Assembly: GCF_014636175.1 (NCBI RefSeq)
Contig: NZ_BMDW01000028.1
Coordinates: 1 to 39,028, forward strand
Length of the DNA stretch: 39,028 bases
Direction of reading: 5' to 3'
DNA from: Sphingomonas psychrolutea
Lineage (GTDB): Bacteria > Pseudomonadota > Alphaproteobacteria > Sphingomonadales > Sphingomonadaceae
A model generated the notes under the pieces. That model was not told where the DNA came from. It saw nothing but the letters and a program-made list of their open reading frames with translations, and searched no databases. This document shows, one piece after another, positions 15,747 to 25,724 of this stretch. A program made the position numbers and the translations under genes. Position 1 is the stretch's first letter; every line of letters begins with the position of its first letter.

Positions 15747-18155
15747 ATGGCGGCAAGCGCGCTGGACACCATCGAACGCGACATCGCAGACCCCATCGGC
15801 GCAGTCGGCCCGCTGTCACCGGACATGCTCCGGCGTATGCACGGCTACTGGCGCGCGGCGAACTATCTCTCGGTCGGCCAGATCTATCTGCGCGAGAACC
15901 CGCTGCTTGAGCTGCCGCTCACGATGGACCACATCAAGCCGCGGCTGCTGGGTCATTGGGGAACGACGCCGGGGCTCAACATGCTCTACGTGCACCTCAA
16001 CCGCCTGATCGTTGAGAATGATCTCAACATGATCAACGTGATTGGACCAGGGCATGGCGGCCCCGGCCTAATTGCTAACACCTATCTCGAAGGCTCCTAC
16101 ACAGAACATTATCCAGCAATCGAACGCAGCCGGAACGGTATGCACCGTCTGTTTCGGCAATTCTCCTGGCCGGGCGGCATCCCAAGTCACGTCGCGCCGG
16201 AAACGCCGGGATCGATCCACGAAGGCGGCGAGCTCGGCTATTCTCTGGCGCACGCTTACGGCGCCGCGTTCGACAATCCCGACCTGATCGTCACCTGCGT
16301 GGTCGGTGACGGCGAGGCCGAGACCGGCGCGCTGGCGACCAGCTGGCATTCCAACAAGTTCCTGAACCCGGCGCGCGACGGCGCCGTGCTGCCGATCCTG
16401 CACCTGAACGGCTTCAAGATCGCCAATCCCACTGTGCTGGCGCGGATCGGCCGCGACGAGCTGACCGATCTCCTGCGTGGCTTTGGCCACGAGCCCTGGT
16501 TCGTGGAAGGCGACGACCCCGCCGAAGTCCATCAGCAACTTGCAGGGGCGCTCGATGCGGTGCTGGCCCGGATACAGGACATTCAGGCAAAGGCACGCTC
16601 AGGCAAGGGCCCGATCGAGCGCCCGCGCTGGCCGATGATCGTCTTCGCGACACCCAAGGGCTGGACCGGGCCCAGAGTCGTCGACGGCTTACCGGTCGAA
16701 GGGACCTGGCGCGCGCATCAGGTGCCGATCGCAAGCTTCGACAATCCCGATCATCTGCGCCAGCTTGAGGAATGGATGCGCAGCTACGATCCGGCCGGGC
16801 TGTTCGACGAGGACGGCAAGTTTCGCGATGACTATGCCTCGCTGGCGCCGACCGGCCACCGCCGCATGGGATCGAACCCGCACGCCAATGGCGGCGCGTT
16901 GCTTCGGCCTCTGTCGCTCCCGGATTTCCGTGCCCATGCCGTGCCCGTACCCGAAGCCGGTCAGACCAGGGCTGAGGCGACCCGCGTCCTGGGCGGATAT
17001 CTGCGTGACGTGATGGGGCTCAATCTCTACGCCGGGAACTTCCGGCTGTTCGGGCCGGACGAGACCGCGTCCAATCGCCTCGAATCGGTATATGAAGTGT
17101 CCGGCAAGGTCTGGATGGCGGAGATCGACCCGGTCGATGTAGATCTGAGCCAGGATGGCCGGGTGATGGAGGTGCTGAGCGAGCATCTCTGCCAAGGCTG
17201 GCTGGAGGCCTATCTGCTGACCGGCCGTCACGGCCTGTTTTCCTGTTACGAAGCGTTCGTCCACATCATCGATTCGATGGTCAATCAGCATGCCAAGTGG
17301 CTGAAGGTGACCAAGGCGATCCCGTGGCGCAAGCCAATCGCGTCGCTCAACTATCTGATCACCTCCCATGTCTGGCGGCAGGACCACAATGGCCTGTCGC
17401 ACCAGGATCCGGGCTTCATCGACCATATCGCCAACAAAACCGCCGACGTGGCGCGCATCTATCTGCCGCCCGACGCCAACTGCCTGTTGTCGGTGGCCGA
17501 TCATTGCCTGCGGAGCCGCGGTTATGTGAACCTGATCGTCGCCGGCAAGCAGCCGGAATGGCAATGGCTGGGTATCGATGCGGCCGTGCGCCACTGCACC
17601 GCAGGGGCGGGTATCTGGGAATGGGCCAGCGATGACGGCGAACCCGATATTGTCATGGCGTGCGCCGGCGACGTACCGACGCTCGAGACGCTTGCAGCCG
17701 TGACGCTGCTGCGTGACTATGTGCCGGATATCCGGATTCGTGTCGTCAACGTCGTTGATCTGATGGGGCTGCAGCCCCAGTCCGAGCATCCCCACGGCCT
17801 CGACGATCGGGCGTTTGATGCGCTCTTTACCACCGACAAGCCCGTGATCTTCGCGTTCCACGGCTTCCCGGCGATGATCCACAAGCTGACCTATCGCCGC
17901 ACCAACCACCACAACATCCATGTGCGCGGCTTCAAGGGCGAAGGGACCACGACCACGCCGTTCGACATGGTCGTGCTGAACGACCTCGACCGCTACCGGC
18001 TCGCGTTGGACGCGATCGGACGGATTCCGCGCCTGAGCGCCCAGGTCCCCGCCGCCACGGCGCGCTACTGGGCGGCGATCGAGCGGCACAAGCTCCACAT
18101 TGCCGAGCACGGCGACGATCTGCCGGAGGTTCGCGACTGGCGATGGAGCCGGTGA
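15747..18155 (+). CDS. xfp: Xylulose-5-phosphate/fructose-6-phosphate phosphoketolase
   Basis: This thiamine-diphosphate enzyme (802 residues, normal) cleaves xylulose 5-phosphate or fructose 6-phosphate with phosphate to give acetyl phosphate. Visible family motifs are [21 protein letters not shown] in part (residues near 96-115), [19 protein letters not shown], the ThDP site [28 protein letters not shown], and near the end [23 protein letters not shown] 15747 has AAGGAAT eight bases upstream. It overlaps ackA, whose enzyme converts acetyl phosphate to ATP plus acetate. The pair thus gives ATP without respiration, consistent with the low-oxygen box upstream. Confidence 0.95.
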   Translation: MAASALDTIERDIADPIGAVGPLSPDMLRRMHGYWRAANYLSVGQIYLRENPLLELPLTMDHIKPRLLGHWGTTPGLNMLYVHLNRLIVENDLNMINVIGPGHGGPGLIANTYLEGSYTEHYPAIERSRNGMHRLFRQFSWPGGIPSHVAPETPGSIHEGGELGYSLAHAYGAAFDNPDLIVTCVVGDGEAETGALATSWHSNKFLNPARDGAVLPILHLNGFKIANPTVLARIGRDELTDLLRGFGHEPWFVEGDDPAEVHQQLAGALDAVLARIQDIQAKARSGKGPIERPRWPMIVFATPKGWTGPRVVDGLPVEGTWRAHQVPIASFDNPDHLRQLEEWMRSYDPAGLFDEDGKFRDDYASLAPTGHRRMGSNPHANGGALLRPLSLPDFRAHAVPVPEAGQTRAEATRVLGGYLRDVMGLNLYAGNFRLFGPDETASNRLESVYEVSGKVWMAEIDPVDVDLSQDGRVMEVLSEHLCQGWLEAYLLTGRHGLFSCYEAFVHIIDSMVNQHAKWLKVTKAIPWRKPIASLNYLITSHVWRQDHNGLSHQDPGFIDHIANKTADVARIYLPPDANCLLSVADHCLRSRGYVNLIVAGKQPEWQWLGIDAAVRHCTAGAGIWEWASDDGEPDIVMACAGDVPTLETLAAVTLLRDYVPDIRIRVVNVVDLMGLQPQSEHPHGLDDRAFDALFTTDKPVIFAFHGFPAMIHKLTYRRTNHHNIHVRGFKGEGTTTTPFDMVVLNDLDRYRLALDAIGRIPRLSAQVPAATARYWAAIERHKLHIAEHGDDLPEVRDWRWSR

Positions 18156-19261
18156 CGCAGGCACGGGACGGGAACATCGTCCTTGCGCTCAACAGCGGCT
18201 CGTCGTCGCTAAAGTTCGGGCTCTACGATGTCAGCGGGACCAGGGCTGCCGAGCTGTTCGCAGGCTCCATGGAGGCGACGCATTCCCAGGCCCAGTTGTT
18301 CGACCGGATCGAAGCCTCGCTGGCGGAGGCGGATATGCCGGCTCCCACCGCGATCGGGCACCGCGTCGTCCATGGCGGCCCGAAGCTTAGGCGGCACAGC
18401 CGGATCGACGGGGAGGTGATCGCGCAGCTGGAAGATGCGGTTGCCTTTGCCCCGCTCCACGGTCCGGCGTCGCTAGCGCTCATCCACCTCGCAGAGACCC
18501 ATTACCCGATGCTGCCGCAGGTCGTATGTTTTGATACCGTCTTCCATGCGACACTGCCGGAGATCGCTTACGTCCTGCCGATCCCCCGCTCGCTCTCCTG
18601 CGAAGGTGTTCGCCGCTATGGTTTTCACGGGCTTTCCTGCGCATCGATCGTTCGCCAGCTCGGAAGCGATCTGCCCGAACGCCTGATCATCGCGCATCTC
18701 GGCAACGGCGCCAGTGTGACAGCGGTAAAGGCAGGTCTTTCCGTGGAAACCAGCATGGGCCTCACCCCGACCGGCGGGGTCGTCATGGGCAGCCGCACTG
18801 GCGATCTTGACCCAGGCGTGCTGCTCTACCTGCTGCGCGAGAAAGGGCTGGACGGAGCGGCGCTCGAGGCGCTCGTCGACCAGCAATCCGGCCTTCTCGG
18901 CATTTCCGGGATCTCCAGCGACATGCGAGCGCTGCATCTGGCGGCGACGGAAAATGCGGACGCCCGTCTGGCGATCGACCTGTTCTGCTACTCGGTGCGC
19001 AAGCAGATCGGCGCGATGGCCGCAGCGCTTGGGGGTATCGACATGCTCGTCTTCACCGGCGGGATCGGCGAGAATGACGAGATGATCCGCAGCTCGATCA
19101 GCCGGGACCTGCGCTGGGTAGGGGCCTTCGCGATTCGGGTCATCGCCTCCCAAGAGGACGAGCAGATTGCACGGGAATCCGACAGGGTTCTCGCAGACAT
19201 CGGTAGGGGGAAACCTTGCGCGTCCCCGGCGATGCCCCTTGCTATCACCCGTAGCGAATAG
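18143..19261 (+). CDS. ackA: Acetate kinase
   Basis: Acetate kinase family motifs are complete: [82 protein letters not shown] and [13 protein letters not shown]. The length of 372 is slightly short but normal for this branch. It overlaps the end of xfp; ATG 18143 gives a 13-base overlap. GTG 18152 would give a GTGA four-base overlap with GGAG just ahead, so the start is uncertain by three codons. With Xfp it makes ATP from sugar phosphate. Its TAG stop (19259-19261) is the first three bases of the next FixJ-type box. Confidence 0.94.
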   Translation: MEPVTQARDGNIVLALNSGSSSLKFGLYDVSGTRAAELFAGSMEATHSQAQLFDRIEASLAEADMPAPTAIGHRVVHGGPKLRRHSRIDGEVIAQLEDAVAFAPLHGPASLALIHLAETHYPMLPQVVCFDTVFHATLPEIAYVLPIPRSLSCEGVRRYGFHGLSCASIVRQLGSDLPERLIIAHLGNGASVTAVKAGLSVETSMGLTPTGGVVMGSRTGDLDPGVLLYLLREKGLDGAALEALVDQQSGLLGISGISSDMRALHLAATENADARLAIDLFCYSVRKQIGAMAAALGGIDMLVFTGGIGENDEMIRSSISRDLRWVGAFAIRVIASQEDEQIARESDRVLADIGRGKPCASPAMPLAITRSE

Positions 19262-19273
19262 GTGTTTCCCGAG
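19259..19273 (+). promoter_or_regulatory. FixJ-type box B, upstream of the 83-aa hypothetical
   Basis: TAGGTGTTTCCCGAG resembles TAGGTAGTTTCCGA with one deleted A and an added C. It points to the gene at 19383 and its first three bases are the ackA stop codon. Confidence 0.6.
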
Positions 19274-19382
19274 GCCTGACCCATGTCGGTCGCGACCCTA
19301 GAACTTAGCCATCACGAGGCCCGAACCGGCACGACGTGACGGGAAGACCTCAGTGCTTCCGCCGCCAAAATGGGGAATCATC

Positions 19383-19634
19383 ATGTTCACGGACAACGAC
19401 GAAGCCGCCTATCTCCAGCAGCGGATCGATATATCGCTCGGCATGGCAAGGGCAGCGACAGGCGATTGCGCGCGGATGGTCCATGAAGCGCTCGCGGCAC
19501 GCTATGGTCGCAGGCTGGCGGCGCTCAGACGTGTATCGCAACAGCACCAGTCTCCGGTCTCTCCCGGGGCTCCGGTCAAGGTCATCGCGCTTCATGCGAC
19601 GGCCCGCGCTCCTCGTCTGCCGATCGGGGCCTGA
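19383..19634 (+). CDS. Hypothetical protein, 83 aa
   Basis: ATG at 19383 (MFTDNDEAAYLQQRIDISLG) is favoured over the ATG at 19353 because a purine-rich GGGGAA lies about 7 bases before it and the upstream residues look untranslated. The first 50 residues form amphipathic helices with MARAATGDCARMVHEALAAR; the tail is basic and Pro-rich. No membrane segment and no known family. It sits alone behind a FixJ-type box between ackA and the convergent usp gene, so it probably belongs to the low-oxygen regulon. Confidence 0.55.
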   Translation: MFTDNDEAAYLQQRIDISLGMARAATGDCARMVHEALAARYGRRLAALRRVSQQHQSPVSPGAPVKVIALHATARAPRLPIGA

Positions 19635-19706
19635 AGCCTGGACACCGGGTTCGGCAGCAATCGAGCACGAGACTGCCAACGCCTTTCCTGAGGTCGCATC
19701 CGGTTC

Positions 19707-20528
19707 TCAGTGCGACAGCAGCGCGCATCGAGTGCCGCCCAGCAGCAGGTCCCGGGTCACTCCACCAAAGGCCCATTCATGGGCCGGACTATGCCCAAAG
19801 GCACCTGCCACGAGTAGGTCGACCTGATGGCGGTCGGCAATGGACGCGATCTCATCGGCATCATTGCCCTGCGCGTGAACAAGAATCCGGTCGGCCTCGA
19901 TGCCGTGACGTCCGAGCCAAGCAGCGACCCCTTTTACACTTCTGCGCGCGTTGCTAGCGTCCGGTGCCACTTCGAGGATGACGACGCGCTCGGCTTCACT
20001 CAACAGCGGCAGCGCGTCCGAGATCGCCCGGCGGCATTCCCTTGTGTCCTGCCACGCAACCAGAACCCGTTCGAAATTCGACGTCGTTGCAGCCTCGGGG
20101 ACTACAAGGACGGGTCGCCCGGCGCGCCTGATCAGATCGCCGGTATCGGCCTGCCGCGACACATCCGCGAACAGCCCCGACACGATGCCCGTGACAACCA
20201 GATCAGCGCTTCGGGCCTCGACCGCGACAATTTCGGATATCGGCATCGCCGTCGGAAACGAGCGCCATTCCAGGATGTGCGGCTTGATCGCTAGGCAGGT
20301 CCGAAACTCGGTCTCCGTCATCTTCAACGCGTCGTCGACCATCGCGCCCTCAACCTTCGCGAGGTCGCCCGAGAAGGTACCGTCCCAGGTCCCGATCTCC
20401 ACGGGTTCGCAGGCGGCGATGCCGATCACGCCCGCGCCGAACTGGCTTGCAAGCCCGGCTGCGACGGAGAGCACATGGGCGTTCGACCGGCCGGCTTCGA
20501 GGTGAACCATCAAATTGGCATAGGTCAT
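19707..20528 (-). CDS. Tandem universal stress protein
   Basis: The protein has 273 residues with two UspA-like halves. The first (about 1-140) contains MTYANLMVHLEAGRSNAHVL and ARSADLVVTGIVSGLF. The second (about 150-273) contains NFERVLVAWQDTRECRRAIS, DLLVAGAFGHSPAHEWAFGG and VTRDLLLGGTRCALLSH, where GxxxxG-type nucleotide-binding residues are partly kept. Such proteins support survival in stasis and hypoxia. Start 20528 is chosen because GGAG lies eight bases upstream; the ORF could extend to 20549. A FixJ-type box on the minus strand is centred about 60 bases before the start. The P-type ATPase gene ends 100 bases upstream. Confidence 0.9.
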   Translation of the reverse strand: MTYANLMVHLEAGRSNAHVLSVAAGLASQFGAGVIGIAACEPVEIGTWDGTFSGDLAKVEGAMVDDALKMTETEFRTCLAIKPHILEWRSFPTAMPISEIVAVEARSADLVVTGIVSGLFADVSRQADTGDLIRRAGRPVLVVPEAATTSNFERVLVAWQDTRECRRAISDALPLLSEAERVVILEVAPDASNARRSVKGVAAWLGRHGIEADRILVHAQGNDADEIASIADRHQVDLLVAGAFGHSPAHEWAFGGVTRDLLLGGTRCALLSH

Positions 20529-20583
20529 CAGAAGTCTCCTGCAAGGCATGCAGGATGGTCGCAGCCGGCGGCGGGAGACAGCG

Positions 20584-20597
20584 TCGGAAACTACGCG
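20584..20597 (-). promoter_or_regulatory. FixJ-type box C, upstream of usp
   Basis: On the minus strand it reads CGCGTAGTTTCCGA, an exact core match. It ends 55 bases before the usp ATG and points toward it. It lies between the ATPase stop and usp, so usp has its own promoter rather than relying on the ATPase operon. Confidence 0.75.
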
Positions 20598-20628
20598 GGC
20601 TTGCGTGCGGTTGCGTTGAAGCGACCGG

Positions 20629-23196
20629 CTAGGCTCCTTTTCCCGGCCGCGTGAGCCGCACTGACTCGATGATCGCGACCCGCTTCAGCAGTTCGGTACA
20701 GGTGAGATACGCAAGGACGATCACGCCAAGCGTGGCGGTGACCGCCAATGGCGGTGCCACAAATCCGAACCACCGCGCCACGGGGGTGAAGGGGAGCACC
20801 ATGGCGACGATCAAGGCACCCAGCGAAGACGCCGCAAGGATCGGGCGTGGCAGGTTGCGCCACGGTCGGCCATTGGTCCGGATCACGAAGATTACCAAGA
20901 TTTGCGTCGCCATCGATTCGAGGAACCAGGCGGTACGAAACTCCGGCGGCGACACATGGAACAGCAGGAGCAGTCCCGCGAACGTCAGAAGATCGAAGAC
21001 CGACGACAACGGGCCCATGATCGCCGCGAAGCGGATCAGCGCGCGCATGTCCCAGACCTGCGGCCGCGCCACTACCTCCGGGCGGACTCCGTCGAACGGA
21101 ATCCCGATCTCCGAGAGGTCGTACAGAAGATTGTTCAGAAGGATCTGCGTCGGGAGCATCGGCAGGAACGGCAGGAACAGGGATGCCACCGCCATCGACA
21201 GCATGTTTCCGAAGTTGGAGCTTGCCCCCATCCGGATATATTTGAGGATATTGGCAAACGTACGCCTTCCCTCCTCGACACCGTCGGCCACTACCGCGAG
21301 ATCGGTGTCGAGCATGATCATGTCGGCCGACGCCTGGGCGACGCCGGCGGCGCCGTCCACCGACAAGCCGATATCCGCCGCCTTCAGGGCTGGCGCGTCG
21401 TTGATCCCGTCGCCGAGATAGCCGACGATCGCGCCGCCTGCCTGAAGTGCGCGAATCAGCCGCGCCTTCTGATCCGGCGCGAGGCGGCCATAGGCCTGGA
21501 TCGTGCGAACCTGTACCGCCAGCGCCGCGTCACTGAGCGCCGTTACCTCCACGCCCGAAAGCACCCTGTCGGCCGCGAGCCCGACCAGGCCCGCCAGCCG
21601 CTTGACCACCACTGGATCGTCTCCGGAAAGGATCACCAGCCGGATGCCCGCGGCGTTCAGCCGGGCGATAGCAGCTGCGGCCGACGCCTTTGGAGGATCG
21701 GCAAAGGCGCAGAGCCCTTCGAACACGAGATCGGCTTCGTCAGCGGTCTCCAGCGCCCGCGCCGCTCCGGTCCAGGGCCGTGTCGCGACGGCGATCGCCC
21801 GAAGACCTTGAGCGGCGAGTTCCGCCACTTTCGCAAGGATGGCATCATGTTCCGCCGGCGAGAGTGGAAGGGTGCGCTCCCCGGCCCGGCCTGAGCTGCA
21901 CAGCTTCAATATTTCCTCAGGCGCTCCCTTTGCGATCAGCAGGCTACCATCGAGACCGGCCGCGAGCACCGAACCGAGCCGGCGGCCGAAGTCGAAGACG
22001 CGCTGCGCCGACAAGGTCCAGCCCCTGGCGGCCTCGGGCATCGCCCTGGTCAGCGCCGCATCGAGCGCCGCATTGCCACCGCATAGGGCTGCGGCGATCG
22101 CGCCGAGACGGGAAGGCCGCTCATCGTCCGCACCGTAAGGGCCGATGCTCCGGGCAAGGCTGATCCGGGCTGAGGTCAGCGTTCCCGTCTTGTCGGTGCA
22201 CAGCACGGTCATCGAACCGAGGTCGTGGATCGAGGCGAGGCGTTTCACGATCACCTTGCGCCCCGCCATGCGCACCGCGCCGCGCGACAGGGTGACCGTG
22301 GTTATCATCGGCAACAGCTCCGGCGTCAGGCCAACCGCCAGCGCGACCGCGAACAACAGCGATTGGAGCAGAGGGCGGCCGAAGAAGATGCTCGCGGTCA
22401 GGACCACGATCACGAGCGCGATCGTCAGGCGCGCTGTAAGCAGGCCATAGGCGTTGAGGTCACGCTGGAATGGCGAGATCTCGTTCGCCTCGGTCAGCGC
22501 CGAGGCAGCCGCGCCGAAGAGGGTCTGACGTCCGGTGCCGACCACCAGCGCAAGCGCTTCGCCGGTCTGCGCCACGGCGCCGCGAAAGATGGCGTTCGAC
22601 GCCTCGGCCGCGGCGAGGGAAGAGATGGCGCCGGCCCGTTTTTCCACTGGATAGGGCTCGCCAGTCAGCGCCGCCTCGTTCGCCGTAAACGAGCTGCTCT
22701 CGAGGATCAACGCATCGGCCGGGATGATATCCCCGGCCTGAACGCGAATGATGTCCCCCGGCACCAGCGCTTCGACGTCAACTTCGGCAAGGGCACCGTC
22801 GCGCCGGACCGTCGCCTTCAGCGCGACCGATTGGCGCAAGATATCGGCTGCCCGTACCGCATGACCCTCCTGGAACGTGTCGAGCCCGATCGACAGCACC
22901 AGAATGGCGACGATGATCGATCCGCCGACGACGTCGCCGGTCGCGACCGAGACCAGTCCGGCGGCCAGCAGGATCAGCGAGAGCGGCTCGACCAGCCGTT
23001 TGATGATCGCGCGGATGGGATTCCGGCCGGCGCTGACGGCATCGGCATTGGGACCGGCCTGCCTGAGTCGCTCGCTGGCATTGGCTCGGCTCAGGCCGTT
23101 ACGGTCGGTTTGCAGGCTCGACAGCAGCGCGTCAGGCGTATTCGTCCAGAACGGCCGCTCGCCGCCCGCGCCGCTCGAAACGGTGTTCGCTGTCAT
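20629..23196 (-). CDS. P3B-like (MgtA-type) cation-transporting P-type ATPase
   Basis: The protein of 855 residues has the P-type core: TGEPYPVEKRAG (actuator TGE), the phosphorylation site LCTDKTGTLTSA (Asp about 335), and the hinge GYLGDGINDAPALKAADIGLS. The late segment SNFGNMLSMAVASLFLPFLP with MLPTQILLNNLLYDLSEIGI is that of MgtA/MgtB magnesium ATPases. Ten membrane helices are expected. It probably moves magnesium or another divalent cation inward, but substrate is inferred from family only. It is 11 bases downstream of the oleate hydratase gene and so in its operon, under box D. In mycobacteria a P-type ATPase (CtpF) is likewise part of the hypoxia regulon. Confidence 0.88.
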   Translation of the reverse strand: MTANTVSSGAGGERPFWTNTPDALLSSLQTDRNGLSRANASERLRQAGPNADAVSAGRNPIRAIIKRLVEPLSLILLAAGLVSVATGDVVGGSIIVAILVLSIGLDTFQEGHAVRAADILRQSVALKATVRRDGALAEVDVEALVPGDIIRVQAGDIIPADALILESSSFTANEAALTGEPYPVEKRAGAISSLAAAEASNAIFRGAVAQTGEALALVVGTGRQTLFGAAASALTEANEISPFQRDLNAYGLLTARLTIALVIVVLTASIFFGRPLLQSLLFAVALAVGLTPELLPMITTVTLSRGAVRMAGRKVIVKRLASIHDLGSMTVLCTDKTGTLTSARISLARSIGPYGADDERPSRLGAIAAALCGGNAALDAALTRAMPEAARGWTLSAQRVFDFGRRLGSVLAAGLDGSLLIAKGAPEEILKLCSSGRAGERTLPLSPAEHDAILAKVAELAAQGLRAIAVATRPWTGAARALETADEADLVFEGLCAFADPPKASAAAAIARLNAAGIRLVILSGDDPVVVKRLAGLVGLAADRVLSGVEVTALSDAALAVQVRTIQAYGRLAPDQKARLIRALQAGGAIVGYLGDGINDAPALKAADIGLSVDGAAGVAQASADMIMLDTDLAVVADGVEEGRRTFANILKYIRMGASSNFGNMLSMAVASLFLPFLPMLPTQILLNNLLYDLSEIGIPFDGVRPEVVARPQVWDMRALIRFAAIMGPLSSVFDLLTFAGLLLLFHVSPPEFRTAWFLESMATQILVIFVIRTNGRPWRNLPRPILAASSLGALIVAMVLPFTPVARWFGFVAPPLAVTATLGVIVLAYLTCTELLKRVAIIESVRLTRPGKGA

Positions 23197-23207
23197 GAAG
23201 GGATCGC

Positions 23208-24869
23208 TCAGGCGGGATGCAGCGCGGCGGGCACGGCCGCGGACTTGCCGTCGTGGAGGGCGATGAATGCCCTGTAGAGAATACGGGGGTCAAACGTGCC
23301 TTTGTAGACAGGCGGCGCCTTCTTTCGCAGGCCAAGCAGTTCGTACACGGCGGTTTGCGCCGACCGGATCGAATATTCGACGGTGAAGACCACATCGTCG
23401 GGCAGTTCGCAAAACTGTCCCATGAAGGCGAGGTTGGTCGATCCGCTTGGCACGACCTGCGGACGATCGCCGGCGGCGCGCGGCAGGAACTGGCTGGTGA
23501 TGAAGGGCATCATCGATGGGATGCACGTCGCGCTGCCAAGGATCTTGTCCGCCTCTGTCAGGATTCCGAGATGCCCGAGAATCTCGGTCATGATCTCCCG
23601 GCCGGAACAGGCGGACATCGGCTTTTTTACATAGTCGCCCGGTACATCGACCGTAAGGCCGTACCCCCAGAACACTGCCACGTCTTCGGGCTGGCCGATA
23701 AAATGCGGCTGATACGGAATGACGATCGACGCAAGCCATGCCGATTTCGGAAAGGTGATGAGACCGCCTTCGCCCGGCATATTGCCGGTCGCGTCGCGCA
23801 CGAGGTCGAGAAAGGCCGGATCGTGAAGGGTGGTGGTGAACGAAATCCATTTCGACTGATCGACATGGTCCGAGAAAACCGATGGCCGGCCGAATGCCGG
23901 TCGGTCGCGGGCAATTCGCTCCCAGAGCATCCAGGCGCCACCCTTACGCTTGTCGTGCAGCCTGGGCGCTTGGTCCATGCTGCCGGCGTCAGAACCCTCC
24001 GTCATCGATCCGAGCGTGACGAACACATAATCGTCCTCGGCGAGGCTCACCGTGCTTACTGCGCCGTCATGCTTTACATCGATGCTCCGCGCCGTCGTTT
24101 CCCCATCGCGTTCGTGCAAATGGATGTCAGTGACGCAGCTGGTCAGCTGAAAACGAACGCCGTGGTCGCCCAGCCACTTCTGCAGCGGGCGCACCATCGA
24201 ATCATATTGGTTGTACCGGGTGCGCATGATCCCGTTCAGGCGGTTGAACCCGTCGACCATGTGCGCGAACCGGACGAGATAGCGTTTGAATTCGACCGCG
24301 CTATGCCATGGCTGGAACGCAAAGGTAGTGCACCACATCAGCCAGAAATTAGTGGCGAAGAAGGACGTGTCGAACTGATCGCCGATCGTCGAACGACCCA
24401 GCATCGCCTCGGGCTCGATCGCAAGGCGTTCGATGGTGAGGATGTGCCGTTCGGCGAGACCGAATTCCGGCGCGACCTGACGATGGCCGTCGGCGAAGAG
24501 CCGGGCTTTGGACGACGTCTCGATCGTCGCGTTCCAGTCGAAGATCTCCTGGGTGACTGTCTTCTCCGCAGCCAGCGTCGGGATCGACGCGAACAGATCG
24601 AAGGTGCAGACATATTTGCTCTCGAGCATCCGACCGCCGCGCAGAACATAGCCCTTGTCGGGGAAACCGGTGGCGTCGAGGCTGCCGCCCACCGCGGCGC
24701 CCTCGTCGAAGATCGTGATGTCACTCCCCCGGACGTCGCCGTCGCGGATGAGAAACGCGGCAGCAGCGAGAGAGGCAATTCCGCCGCCGACCAGATAGAC
24801 CTTGCCTTCATGACGCGGCACGGGGCCAAAGTCGTCGGCCTGGTCTGAAGCGTTCGGGTCAACGGACAT
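23208..24869 (-). CDS. Oleate hydratase (FAD-dependent)
   Basis: This enzyme adds water to unsaturated fatty acids such as oleate, with FAD as structural cofactor. Visible motifs are the FAD-binding GGGIASLAAAAFLIRDG at about 28-44, the family signature RGGRMLESKYVCTFDLF, RYNQYDSMVRPLQKWL, and the later WISFTTTLHDPAFLDL and NLAFMGQFCELPDDVVFTVE. Length 553 is within range for the family. ATG 24869 has GAGG seven bases upstream. It heads a two-gene operon with the P-type ATPase and follows a perfect FixJ-type box. Its role under low oxygen may be membrane-lipid adaptation or detoxifying free unsaturated fatty acids; that is inference. Confidence 0.92.
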   Translation of the reverse strand: MSVDPNASDQADDFGPVPRHEGKVYLVGGGIASLAAAAFLIRDGDVRGSDITIFDEGAAVGGSLDATGFPDKGYVLRGGRMLESKYVCTFDLFASIPTLAAEKTVTQEIFDWNATIETSSKARLFADGHRQVAPEFGLAERHILTIERLAIEPEAMLGRSTIGDQFDTSFFATNFWLMWCTTFAFQPWHSAVEFKRYLVRFAHMVDGFNRLNGIMRTRYNQYDSMVRPLQKWLGDHGVRFQLTSCVTDIHLHERDGETTARSIDVKHDGAVSTVSLAEDDYVFVTLGSMTEGSDAGSMDQAPRLHDKRKGGAWMLWERIARDRPAFGRPSVFSDHVDQSKWISFTTTLHDPAFLDLVRDATGNMPGEGGLITFPKSAWLASIVIPYQPHFIGQPEDVAVFWGYGLTVDVPGDYVKKPMSACSGREIMTEILGHLGILTEADKILGSATCIPSMMPFITSQFLPRAAGDRPQVVPSGSTNLAFMGQFCELPDDVVFTVEYSIRSAQTAVYELLGLRKKAPPVYKGTFDPRILYRAFIALHDGKSAAVPAALHPA

Positions 24870-24954
24870 GGGAATTCCTCACGGCGGTGGTCGCAGCGAT
24901 CGGGACCCACCTTGGGACACAGGGCATTGCAGCTGCGGCGAAGCGCGCGACAGG

Positions 24955-24968
24955 ATCGGAAACTACCT
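24955..24968 (-). promoter_or_regulatory. FixJ-type box D, upstream of the oleate hydratase operon
   Basis: On the minus strand TAGGTAGTTTCCGA, the clearest copy, identical to box F over 14 bases. It ends 86 bases before the oleate hydratase ATG and points toward it. Confidence 0.8.
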
Positions 24969-25018
24969 AGCTCTGTAGGACCCAGGTAGCAGCCGGTTTG
25001 CGGTTCGGGAGGGCCGCA

Positions 25019-25724
25019 TCAAGATGCTGAAGTCCAGCTCTCGACCCGGCCTTGCCAATAGATAATTTTCTCTCCGCCGATTTCCCAGGCGATTTCGCCC
25101 GCGAATGGGAGCCACCTGCCCAGGTGTTGCCGATACTCGGAAAAGCGCCCGTACCACGGCGTCGGCAGGATGGGTTCAATCACCGAACGCGGGCGATCGG
25201 GGGCGAAGGCGGTCGCAATCCGCCCCTGGCTGTCCAGCGTCAGAATCACCTCGACCGCAGTCTCGCCGTCTCCAGCGCCGACGATTATTTCGTCCGCTCC
25301 ACCCCCCGCGCCAGCGCAGGGAAGGATTCGCAAGGATGGCGTCGGGCGCCCAGGCGAGTTCGGCAAGGTACCGCATCAACTCGCCGCGCACGAGCGCGGG
25401 GGTGTGTTCGGCGCGGGCGATCGGGATGATGCCGAGCGCCATGACATCGAGCCGTCCCTCGCCATGATCCAGGGCATCGCGGGCCGATATCATGCCGAAC
25501 GGACCCGCGTTCGCCACCCAGTCGAATTCGCAGGCTCGTGTCGAGATCGTCTGGGCCGCCGTGAAAGTTATCCACGCTTCTGAATTGAGATTCCGCTTCA
25601 TCCGCCCCGTCTGCTCGAGGCTGACGCGGACCGGATTATCTTGTGGCTTCACGCCGAGGCGAATCGCGAGATCATACGCGGCGTCGGGGATGTGCAGGCG
25701 GTTTTGATATCGGACTTCATTCAT
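25019..25724 (-). pseudogene. DUF6544-like protein, broken by a +1 frameshift
   Basis: The first part (from ATG 25724) reads MNEVRYQNRLHIPDAAYDLA through AELAWAPDAILANPSLRWRGG, then the frame fails. The other frame resumes as GADEIIVGAGDGETAVEVIL and continues to IIYWQGRVESWTSAS at 25019. Both halves match one protein of the DUF6544 type, whose members have an ELALAPWA-like segment in the middle and an EIAWEI-like end. The break lies at a run of six C (25302-25307): deleting one base restores a single frame across GG|GADE. Its start overlaps the upstream membrane gene by eight bases, so it ends a coupled operon. It is a real frameshift or a homopolymer sequencing error. Confidence 0.75.

Noticed and set aside
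15439..16008. 189-codon plus-strand frame across the xfp start
   Set aside because: Runs out of frame inside xfp; its residues are Arg/Thr/Ser-rich shadow, and no family is recognisable in the first 50 residues.
16689..18164. 491-codon open frame on the minus strand
   Set aside because: Antisense to xfp, with Arg/His/Gly-rich shadow composition and no family resemblance.
23217..24848. 543-codon open frame on the plus strand
   Set aside because: Exact antisense of the oleate hydratase gene; high GC makes such frames long.
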